From Anaerolineae bacterium (GTDB lineage: Bacteria > Chloroflexota > Anaerolineae > Aggregatilineales > Phototrophicaceae), in assembly GCA_022826865.1 (NCBI GenBank), contig JAJDUC010000115.1:1-41347 (forward strand): a stretch of DNA of 41,347 bases. Direction: 5' to 3'. Positions 8,868 to 15,707 of the stretch are shown piece after piece (the stretch's first letter is position 1; each line of letters begins with the position of its first letter). The position numbers and the translations under genes are program-made. Below the pieces are notes generated by a model. That model saw only the letters and a program-made list of their open reading frames with translations, ran no database searches and had not been told where the DNA came from.

Positions 8868-8976
8868 TGCGCCCCCATCCCCAAACCCCTTCCCCCAAGA
8901 CGAGGGAAGGGGCTTAATTTACAAGACTCGAAGTCCCTCCCTCTTGATGGGGGAGGGATTTAGGGTGGGGGAGGAC
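8868..8976. repeat. C/G-rich palindromic intergenic repeat
   Basis: The gap between the sulfatase and binding-protein genes is almost wholly a run of C-rich then G-rich blocks. It forms two perfect stems, CCCCTTCCC/GGGAAGGGG (8886-8912) and TCCCTCCC/GGGAGGGA (8934-8958). The outer parts also pair imperfectly. A related element lies upstream of trxB (35389-35451), so this is probably a dispersed family. Confidence 0.75.
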
Positions 8977-8983
8977 TTAGTGT

Positions 8984-10630
8984 TTACCCGCCATACTGGG
9001 CGTCGTAGGCGGCTTGATAGATCTCCACCATGCGGTTGATGCCCAAGCCTTCGAGCGTGGCGACGAAGTTATCCCAACCGGCGTCGAGATCCTGCCGGCC
9101 GAGGACAAATTCGGCTGTCAATTGCGCCACGTAGTCTTCGATGCCCAGCCGCAACTCAGTAACTTCGGCTGCTTGCGCCGTCGTGAATGCCAGCGGCGGA
9201 ATCAGGTCTGCGATGTCGCGCGCATAAGGCTCGTAGGCCACACGGGTCTCCTCGAGCAGGACGACCTCTAGTCCGCCGGCATCATCCCGGCGAACTTCGC
9301 CCAGGCGCAGGTGATTGGGACGGTAGCTGGGTCCACGCTGCGCCCAGTGAACGTTCTGCAATGAACCGAAGGTGGATAAACGGCGCCAGATTGATTCGAA
9401 TTCATCGCCGCCGAGCGCTGGTTCGCCCTCTTCCGCCCATTTCCACTGGCCATCTTCGCCTTCCGCCGCTTCCCATTGCGGGATGCCGAAGACCGAACGC
9501 AAAGTGGTCTCTCGTTCGTAAAGGCCGTCGCACCACTTGAATGCCGCCACCGGATGTTCCGTCCGGCTGCTGATTGTGCATTGTCCGGAGCCAACGCCCC
9601 AGGGATTGAAGGGCGCCTGGCGCAGTCCGGTCGGTCCCTCGAGCGAAGGAACGGCGACATATTTCTTCCAGCGGTCGCCGCCGATATTGGCGAAATTGGG
9701 ATGCGCGCCCGAAATCACGACGCCGATGGTCGGGGCGTCGCCGCCTTCGACCTGCTGCTTGATTTGGTCCATCGGCTGGGTGAAGCTCTCCTCGCCGAAC
9801 AAGCCCTGGCTGAACAAGTCCCGCAGATAACGCAGGCCTTCGCGGTAGCCGTCGCTCGTGACCGTTTGTGAGATCACGCCGTCATTTTGTTCGAAGAAGC
9901 GATTCTGCCCGGCGAACTCGCTCAAGACGAATGGATTCAGCAGGAAGCCATCAATGTTGCCGTTCCAGCCGGTCGTCGCCGCCGCCAGCGGAATCTCGTC
10001 GTTCGGGTCGCCGTTGCCATTGGCATCCTGTTCCTTGAAAGCGGTCAGAACAGCGACGAACTCTTCGGTCGTCTGCGGAACGTCCATGCCGACATTTTCC
10101 AGCCAGTCCGAGTTGATCCAGGCGCGCTGGGAATAGAAACAGTGATAGCACTCGTTGACCTGCGGCAAGCCGTAGATTTCGCCATCGGGCGAAGTGACCA
10201 GCGGGCGTACCTGCGGCGAACCGGCGAATACTTCGTGGATGAAATGGCCATGTTCTTCGATCAAGTCGCTGAGCGGCAGGAAAAGGCCCTGCGGGCCGAA
10301 GAGCGCCAGAGTGGAGGGATCAACGGTGAAGCCGACGATGATATCAGGCAGATCGCCGCTGGCGATGGTGAGGTTCAGGACTTCTTGCGATTCATTCGGC
10401 GGCGCAATATCGAAGTTGAGATTGATGCCGGTGCGTTCGCTATACCAGTCGGTGAAGGTATTCGTCGAGAAATCCTCGACAATGGCGTGACCCAGCATCA
10501 GGATATTCAGGGTGATCGGTTCTTCGACGATGGGGAACTCGCCCGGCGCCGAGACCATATCCTGCCCGAGCGCCGTCAGCGGCAGCGACAGCAGCAGCAA
10601 GAGCATAAGGATGAGCCGTCTTTTGTTCAT
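8984..10630 (-). CDS. Extracellular sugar-binding protein (LplA/LipO-type)
   Basis: This large 548-residue substrate-binding protein belongs to a CUT1-type ABC importer and resembles the LplA/YtcQ group that captures oligosaccharides. A basic, Leu-rich signal peptide (residues 1-22) is followed directly by the mature protein with no lipobox Cys, so signal peptidase I release is expected. An EF-hand-like calcium loop, DANGNGDPNDEIPL (202-215), is typical of this group. AAAGGA stands 8 bases before the ATG. Its permeases lie directly upstream in the operon and the sulfatase directly downstream, suggesting a sulfated or otherwise acidic glycan as ligand; that ligand is inferred. Confidence 0.9.
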   Translation of the reverse strand: MNKRRLILMLLLLLSLPLTALGQDMVSAPGEFPIVEEPITLNILMLGHAIVEDFSTNTFTDWYSERTGINLNFDIAPPNESQEVLNLTIASGDLPDIIVGFTVDPSTLALFGPQGLFLPLSDLIEEHGHFIHEVFAGSPQVRPLVTSPDGEIYGLPQVNECYHCFYSQRAWINSDWLENVGMDVPQTTEEFVAVLTAFKEQDANGNGDPNDEIPLAAATTGWNGNIDGFLLNPFVLSEFAGQNRFFEQNDGVISQTVTSDGYREGLRYLRDLFSQGLFGEESFTQPMDQIKQQVEGGDAPTIGVVISGAHPNFANIGGDRWKKYVAVPSLEGPTGLRQAPFNPWGVGSGQCTISSRTEHPVAAFKWCDGLYERETTLRSVFGIPQWEAAEGEDGQWKWAEEGEPALGGDEFESIWRRLSTFGSLQNVHWAQRGPSYRPNHLRLGEVRRDDAGGLEVVLLEETRVAYEPYARDIADLIPPLAFTTAQAAEVTELRLGIEDYVAQLTAEFVLGRQDLDAGWDNFVATLEGLGINRMVEIYQAAYDAQYGG

Positions 10631-10722
10631 GTCAATTCCTTTCCAGGTAGCTGATGGATGTACGCGGATGGATCATGATCCGGTATTGGACAGAGGCGCT
10701 CCTTTCCAATTGACTATGGCGC

Positions 10723-11640
10723 TCATTTGACGGAGCCGATCATCATGCCCTTGATGAAATGCCGCTGCACAAAGGGATAGATAATCAACACCGGTACGCT
10801 GGCGACCACGATTAACGAATACTTCAGCAACTCGCGCAAGCCTTCGCGCACGACCAAATCTTCGACATCAATCAGCATGGAGGCGTCAATTGAGTTCTGG
10901 ATCAGGATTTCGCGAAGGACGATTTGCAGCGGGAACAATTCCTGATCTTTCAGATAGATCAGCGCTTGAAAGTAGGAATTCCAATGGTTAACGGCGTAGA
11001 ACAGCGCCAGAACGGCGATGATCGGCCTGGACAGCGGGATGATGACGCTGGCGAAGGTGCGAAAATCACTAGCGCCGTCAATGCGCGCCGCTTCGATCAA
11101 TTCGGGTGGAATGGTCGTTCTGAAAAATGTGATCGTGATGAGGAGGTTAAAGACGCCGATGCCGGTCGGCAGGATCATCGCCGCGCGCGTATTGAGCAGG
11201 CCGAGGTCGCGAATGACCATATACGTGGGAATCAAGCCGCCGCTGAATAGCATGGTGAAAATGAAAGCGATAGTGATGATGCGCCGCCCGACCAGATCCT
11301 GCCGCGACAAGGGATATGCGGCAATGATAGTCATCACGACATTGAAGAGCGTGCCGAAGACCGTGTAGAACAATGAATTGGCGAAACCGTCCCAGACTTT
11401 TTTATGTTCGAAAATGGTCTGATAGCCTTGCAGGCTAAAGTCTACCGGCCACAGGGTCACACGGCCGGCGATCACCGCTTCCGACGAACTGAAGGAGGCG
11501 CTGACGATGAAGATCAAGGGCAGCAGGATGGCAATGGTGATGACCACCAGGAATGTGGTATTACAAAACATAAAAATGCGGTCGCCCGCGGATTCATTAA
11601 CTTTGTTGATGTTGCTCTCGTAGCTCGTCAGTGACGCCAT
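10723..11640 (-). CDS. ABC sugar permease, LplC/YtcP (MalG-like)
   Basis: This 305-residue inner-membrane permease has about six transmembrane segments. Its cytoplasmic EAA loop carries the pattern PPELIEAARIDGASDFRTF and docks the ATPase. The C terminus ends in FIKGMMIGSVK, the usual ending of the YtcP/LplC group. GGAG precedes the ATG. It sits 20 bp after LplB, with which it should form the heterodimeric channel, and about 90 bp before the binding-protein gene. No ATPase gene is present. Confidence 0.92.
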   Translation of the reverse strand: MASLTSYESNINKVNESAGDRIFMFCNTTFLVVITIAILLPLIFIVSASFSSSEAVIAGRVTLWPVDFSLQGYQTIFEHKKVWDGFANSLFYTVFGTLFNVVMTIIAAYPLSRQDLVGRRIITIAFIFTMLFSGGLIPTYMVIRDLGLLNTRAAMILPTGIGVFNLLITITFFRTTIPPELIEAARIDGASDFRTFASVIIPLSRPIIAVLALFYAVNHWNSYFQALIYLKDQELFPLQIVLREILIQNSIDASMLIDVEDLVVREGLRELLKYSLIVVASVPVLIIYPFVQRHFIKGMMIGSVK

Positions 11641-11660
11641 AGATCGCTCCGCAATGTCGC

Positions 11661-12650
11661 TTACCAGACGCTATTATCAGTCAAACGCCGCGCCGCGTAA
11701 TTGACGGCGATGAGCAGCAGCAGCCCCACGATGCCCTTCAACAGCCCAATGGCAGTCGAGTAGGAAAAATCCAGAATCGGCGAGAGCAAGCCCACTTTGT
11801 AGACGTAGGTATTGATCACTTCGGCGACGCCCAGATTGAGCGGGCTCTGCATCAGATAGACTTTCTCAAAGGCGACTTCCAGCACACGTCCCGTTGACAA
11901 GACGAGCAAGACCATCGCCGTGGGCAGAATACCGGGAATATCAATGTGGCGGATGCGCTGGAGCCGCGTGGCGCCGTCCACAACCGCTGCTTCATGCAGG
12001 GCCGGGTCTATGGTGGAAAGCACGGCCAGGTAAATGATGGCGCCGAAGCCCATCTCTTGCCAAATGCCCGACCAGACAAAGATATGACGGAAGGCATTCG
12101 GGTCGCCCATCCAGTTGGGCGCCTGGAGATCAAGCGCGTTCGCGAGAACAGCGGTGAAACCCACGCGCGGATGCAGAAACTGGAAGAGCATGCCGACGAT
12201 GACAACCGTTGATATGAAGTGGGGCGCGTATGTGATCATCTGGACGGAGCTGCGGAAGAGCCGTTTCCGAACTTGATTCAGGCTAAGCGCCAGAAGAATC
12301 GGGATGGGAAAGCCGGCGATCAAAGAATAGAAGCTGAGCACCAGAGTATTGACGATTACCGGTTCGAATTTGGGCGAACGGAAGAAGCGCTCAAAGTTGG
12401 CCGTGCCAACCCAGGGGCTGCCCTCAATGCCGAATGCCGGCGAGTATTGACGAAAGGCGATCTGAGCGCCATACATCGGCGCGTAGCGGAAGAGCAGCAG
12501 CCAAATCAGCGGCAATGCAAGCAAGACATAGAGCTGCCAGTTGCGGCGTATGCGCAGCCAGAATTTGCTTTGCGGCGCCCGATCCGCTGTGGACAAGGCA
12601 GCGCTCGGTCTCCGCCCAATAGAACTTGCCGCGCCAGCCTGATCGGCCAT
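11661..12650 (-). CDS. ABC sugar permease, LplB/YtcO (MalF-like)
   Basis: This 329-residue permease has a charged cytoplasmic N terminus (about 40 residues), then six predicted transmembrane segments. The LplB/YtcO hallmark YAPMYGAQIAFRQYSP follows the first segment. The EAA loop reads DPALHEAAVVDGATRLQR. It is the first gene of the four-gene importer and sulfatase operon and has a clear promoter about 110 bp upstream. GAGG lies 8 bases before the ATG. Confidence 0.92.
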   Translation of the reverse strand: MADQAGAASSIGRRPSAALSTADRAPQSKFWLRIRRNWQLYVLLALPLIWLLLFRYAPMYGAQIAFRQYSPAFGIEGSPWVGTANFERFFRSPKFEPVIVNTLVLSFYSLIAGFPIPILLALSLNQVRKRLFRSSVQMITYAPHFISTVVIVGMLFQFLHPRVGFTAVLANALDLQAPNWMGDPNAFRHIFVWSGIWQEMGFGAIIYLAVLSTIDPALHEAAVVDGATRLQRIRHIDIPGILPTAMVLLVLSTGRVLEVAFEKVYLMQSPLNLGVAEVINTYVYKVGLLSPILDFSYSTAIGLLKGIVGLLLLIAVNYAARRLTDNSVW

Positions 12651-12759
12651 CAGCCATCCTCTCTAACAAGCAACAGAAAGCCTGCCAGTTGCGTTCGTCG
12701 AGGCGCGCCCACAGGCGCTGTCCTCAGGCGCGCTAAGGCGGATTGTGTCGCAGGATGCG

Positions 12760-12788
12760 ATTATAGCACGGGCGCCGGCGGCTGTCGA
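12760..12788 (-). promoter_or_regulatory. Strong promoter of the lplB-lplC-binding protein-sulfatase operon
   Basis: On the reverse strand, TCGACA (-35, 5 of 6 consensus bases) and a perfect TATAAT (-10) are separated by exactly 17 bp, and the -10 is extended by TGC. The -35 lies inside a perfect 10-bp palindrome, CTGTCGACAG (12782-12791), within a larger inverted repeat (CGGGCGCC at 12769-12776 and GGCGCCCG at 12791-12798). The overlap suggests a repressor site on the promoter. Confidence 0.7.
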
Positions 12789-12828
12789 CAGGCGCCCGGC
12801 AAGCGGATTCGGGCTTGCTTTTCGCTTC

Positions 12829-14013
12829 TTATGTCGCCTCCGCCGTCGTGTTGCTCTCAAATAGGCGGAAGCCGGCGATCACAATGCAGGCGCCGATGGC
12901 GCTCGCCAGCGCGCTGAGAGCGAAGAAGGCGCCCGCGCCCAGGTGATCAAAGGCCCAGCCGTAGAGCGAGCCGGTCAACAGCATGGCGATGCTGGGCATG
13001 GTCACCTGCAGGATCGCCTGATTGGTGGCGGCATTGCGGGGATGGCTGATCATGTTGACCAGCGTGTATGAAGATAGCTGGTAACTGGGCCAGAATAATC
13101 CGCGCAGAACGAAGAGCAGCGCCAGCAGGGGCAGGCTCTGCGCGATTCCAAGGAGCCCGGCGAATAAAGCCGTGCCAAGGACGCCGGCAATGTAGGCGAT
13201 GCGCACGCGGATTTTCGGCAGCAAGGCGTCCATCAGCAGGAAGAAGGGAAACTCCACAAATCCCATCAACGCGGCCCACAATCCGATATGCGCTGAAGGT
13301 ATGCCGAGATTCTGGCTGAAGTGGACAAAGATGAAGCTGTACATGTTGTATGTGCCCATGGCGACGAAGAATTGGCTGGCGGCCATCACATATATGCCGC
13401 GGTTGCGCGGTTGTTTTTCTTCGTCTTCAGTTTTTGGCTTGTCTTTGGATTTGGCCGGGAAGATTGTCGCTGTCCAAATGGTGAGCAGGCCGATCGATGT
13501 CGCCACCATGAACAAGAGCGGGTAACCGCCCAGGGCGAAGAGCTGCCCCGCGACCAGGCTGGAGAGCGTGAAACCGAGCGAGGCAAAAGAACGCATTTGA
13601 CCGAGGATGGTCTTGCCCTGGCTGAGCAAATGCGTGATCGTCAGCTGCATGCCGAGCGTGATGCTGGGGCTGACCGTCAGGCGATAAAGCAGCGTGGCCA
13701 GGACGATTACGACAACTGCCGTGGAGCTGGCAAATGCGATGTTCGCCAGCGCGAAGCCGCCCATGTAGAACATGAACAGGCGCCGATGCAGCCGCCGCCG
13801 GTCGGCCAGTTGATTGAGAAGAGGCGTTAGTATCAGCGACAAAAATGCGCCGGCGCTGGCCAAGGTACCAATAAGCGTCGCTGAAAAGCCAAGCTCGGTC
13901 AGGAAGACGTTGATATATGGCCAGACGATGCCGATGCCCGCCAGGCTGAGGAACTGCAGGGCGACCAAGCGAATGGAGCCGTAATGGTTGCGCAGGGTGA
14001 GGATTCTTGACAT
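12829..14013 (-). CDS. MFS transporter (MFS_1-like)
   Basis: This 394-residue protein has about 12 hydrophobic segments and a charged central loop rich in Lys and Glu (KSKDKPKTEDEEKQ). The A-loop-like LLNQLADRRRLHRR lies after the second segment. The open frame extends about 90 codons further upstream, but that part is Arg-rich and unlike membrane-protein sequence; the ATG at MSRILTLRNHYGS directly precedes the first transmembrane segment and is chosen. The substrate is unknown. It is transcribed in the same direction as the importer operon that follows, but that operon has its own promoter in the gap, so it is probably a separate unit. Confidence 0.82.
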   Translation of the reverse strand: MSRILTLRNHYGSIRLVALQFLSLAGIGIVWPYINVFLTELGFSATLIGTLASAGAFLSLILTPLLNQLADRRRLHRRLFMFYMGGFALANIAFASSTAVVVIVLATLLYRLTVSPSITLGMQLTITHLLSQGKTILGQMRSFASLGFTLSSLVAGQLFALGGYPLLFMVATSIGLLTIWTATIFPAKSKDKPKTEDEEKQPRNRGIYVMAASQFFVAMGTYNMYSFIFVHFSQNLGIPSAHIGLWAALMGFVEFPFFLLMDALLPKIRVRIAYIAGVLGTALFAGLLGIAQSLPLLALLFVLRGLFWPSYQLSSYTLVNMISHPRNAATNQAILQVTMPSIAMLLTGSLYGWAFDHLGAGAFFALSALASAIGACIVIAGFRLFESNTTAEAT

Positions 14014-14244
14014 GCGCTGGCCTGTTACTCGCCCGCTTGTTTCTGCTCCGGGACCCGTCCAAGAGACGCGTCGCCAGTCGCAAGCCTGCCATTGGCGCGA
14101 ACGAAACCGAATGGAATCGCGTAAGCTTAAGTGAAAAGGGCGTTGAATTAAAGGTCGAGTGTCAGGGCGCACTGCGTCGGCGCGAGGCGCGACGCGGACG
14201 CCGCAGCGGCCGGCCGGAGGTTGACTGAATGGAATGCGTCTGTG

Positions 14245-14330
14245 TGACAAAGAACAGGACAGAGTCACCGACAGACTCTTTGTCAATATTGATTGGCATA
14301 GGTATAAATTGCTGCAATTTGTCTTGCAGC
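14245..14330 (+). promoter_or_regulatory. Cluster of inverted repeats upstream of fic
   Basis: Three perfect inverted repeats are packed into 86 bp: TGACAAAGA/TCTTTGTCA (14245-14253 and 14277-14285), nested AGAGTC/GACTCT (14261-14266 and 14274-14279), and GCTGCAA/TTGCAGC with a 6-nt spacer (14311-14330). The first overlaps the -35 of promoter P1 and the third lies between P1 and P2. They are likely repressor or autoregulation sites; the bound protein is unknown. Confidence 0.5.
14280..14308 (+). promoter_or_regulatory. Candidate fic promoter P1
   Basis: TTGTCA and TATAAA are separated by 17 bp. This is a near-consensus sigma-70-type match about 120 bp before the fic ATG. Confidence 0.55.
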
Positions 14331-14335
14331 GTTAC

Positions 14336-14365
14336 TTGGCATTTGACATGAATTTGAAATATAAT
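14336..14365 (+). promoter_or_regulatory. Candidate fic promoter P2
   Basis: TTGGCA and a perfect TATAAT are separated by 18 bp, about 65 bp before the fic ATG. A perfect TTGACA (14343-14348) also lies here but is too close to the -10 to pair with it. Confidence 0.55.
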
Positions 14366-14430
14366 GGCGGCAGAAGAGTGGACACAGTTCAGGACAATCA
14401 GCCGGACAAAATTCGCAGAGAGTAGCTGAA

Positions 14431-15645
14431 ATGACAAGTCATCCGTTCATTAAGTTTCCTCCAGACCTCGGTGAGTTTCCGGCGCATGTTTGGCTTCTCT
14501 TGGGCGAAATACAGGCCAGAATTGACCAAATCAAAAGAATTCCTATACCACGCGAGAATAGTGACTCGCTACGCCTCGTGTATCTGACAAAGGGAGTGCA
14601 CAGTACTACCGCGATCGAAGGGAACTCGTTTTCCGAAGACGAAGTTGCCAAGATTATTGAAGGAAAACTGCAAGCGCAGCCATCTCGCGAGTATCAACAA
14701 CAACAAATCGATAACATGCTACATGCGTTTAACGCTGTGGCAGACACGCGGTTACGCGGATCAAACTCGCCGTTTACTATGGATTTGCTCAACAGTTATC
14801 ACAAGATCGTGCTTCACAACCTGGAAGAGAGCCTTGCAAGCGAAGTTGTCATCGGCGCGTTGCGAAGGCATCGTGTCATGGCAGGTCGCTATCTAGCTGC
14901 GCCTCCCGAAGAGTGCGCGCGACTAATCAAGCTGTATTGCGACTGGCTAAACCAAGACACGCAAGCAACTGCGGGATATGAAATTGCATCGCAGATTATC
15001 AAGGCTTTGGTGGCGCATGTCTACTTCGCTTGGATTCATCCTTATGGTGATGGCAACGGAAGGATGACCAGACTTATAGAATTCATGATTTTGCTGCGAG
15101 CCGGTGTTCCAGACGTCGCGGCTCATTTGCTGAGCAATTTCTACAACAAGACACGCGACCAATATTACATGCGCCTGCAGGCTTCGCATGGAGAATATCG
15201 AGACGGTTCGTATCCCGAAAATAGTAATCTCCAAGGTTTCATTCGCTACGCTCTGCAAGGTTTTAAGGATGAGTTGGATGAACAGTTTTCTACAATTCAT
15301 TCCATGCAAGTGCGTATAATTTGGCATGACTACATCCATGTAGAGTTTCGCAAAAGGTTTTCGGAAAAACTGTCAGCGGCGCGTCAGCGGCAAAAACGCC
15401 TGATCCTGGACCTGACTGATCACAAATTTGATGAGCCGGTTACAAAGGAGCAGATTCGAGACGTTTCTCCTGCGCTTTACTATGCTTATGCCGAGAGAAA
15501 CAAACGTATGATTCAGAGAGATCTGAATGCTTTGCTCGATATGGAATTGTTGCTTCACGATGGGACAGGCTATAAACAGAACAGCGATATTCTGCTAGGT
15601 TTCTTCGCCAACGCGCGGGTGGAACCCGGGCAAAGGACCAGCTGA
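14431..15645 (+). CDS. Fic-domain protein (putative AMP-transferase, self-inhibited)
   Basis: Fic proteins usually transfer AMP to a hydroxyl group of a target protein. This 404-residue protein has the Fic core loop as HPYGDGNGR (203-211), with Tyr for the usual Phe and all catalytic His, Asp, Asn and Arg positions kept. The N-terminal inhibitory helix TTAIEGN (59-65) fits the (S/T)xxxE(G/N) rule of class II Fic, in which the Glu blocks ATP until released. The C terminus (about 300-395) looks like a winged helix, so DNA binding and autoregulation are possible. The gene is AT-richer than its neighbours and uses codons such as AAT, TTT and CAA more often, suggesting transfer. No separate antitoxin is adjacent. 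Confidence 0.9.
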   Translation: MTSHPFIKFPPDLGEFPAHVWLLLGEIQARIDQIKRIPIPRENSDSLRLVYLTKGVHSTTAIEGNSFSEDEVAKIIEGKLQAQPSREYQQQQIDNMLHAFNAVADTRLRGSNSPFTMDLLNSYHKIVLHNLEESLASEVVIGALRRHRVMAGRYLAAPPEECARLIKLYCDWLNQDTQATAGYEIASQIIKALVAHVYFAWIHPYGDGNGRMTRLIEFMILLRAGVPDVAAHLLSNFYNKTRDQYYMRLQASHGEYRDGSYPENSNLQGFIRYALQGFKDELDEQFSTIHSMQVRIIWHDYIHVEFRKRFSEKLSAARQRQKRLILDLTDHKFDEPVTKEQIRDVSPALYYAYAERNKRMIQRDLNALLDMELLLHDGTGYKQNSDILLGFFANARVEPGQRTS

Positions 15646-15651
15646 AGATAC

Positions 15652-15679
15652 AGAGAGCGCGCCGACCGGCGCGCCCTCT
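15652..15679 (+). terminator. Putative rho-independent terminator of fic
   Basis: A 12-bp stem with one mismatch and a GACC loop stands directly after the fic stop and is followed by GATTTTG. It lies between convergent genes. The T-run is short, so efficiency is uncertain. Confidence 0.5.
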
Positions 15680-15707
15680 GATTTTGCTCGCTCAGACCGC
15701 CCCTCGG

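Larger units (their letters stand above)
14014..14430. other. Intergenic region between MFS and fic, with a complex fic control region
   Basis: The left half (about 14014-14220) is GC-rich with no gene recognised; it holds an imperfect inverted repeat around 14174-14195. The right half is clearly AT-richer and holds two promoter candidates and several inverted repeats, described separately. Divergent transcription starts here. Confidence 0.6.

Noticed and set aside
12800..12830. A terminator hairpin GCAAGC...GCTTGC followed by TTTT
   Set aside because: The T-run is on the forward strand, but no forward gene ends there, and the adjacent MFS gene is read on the other strand.
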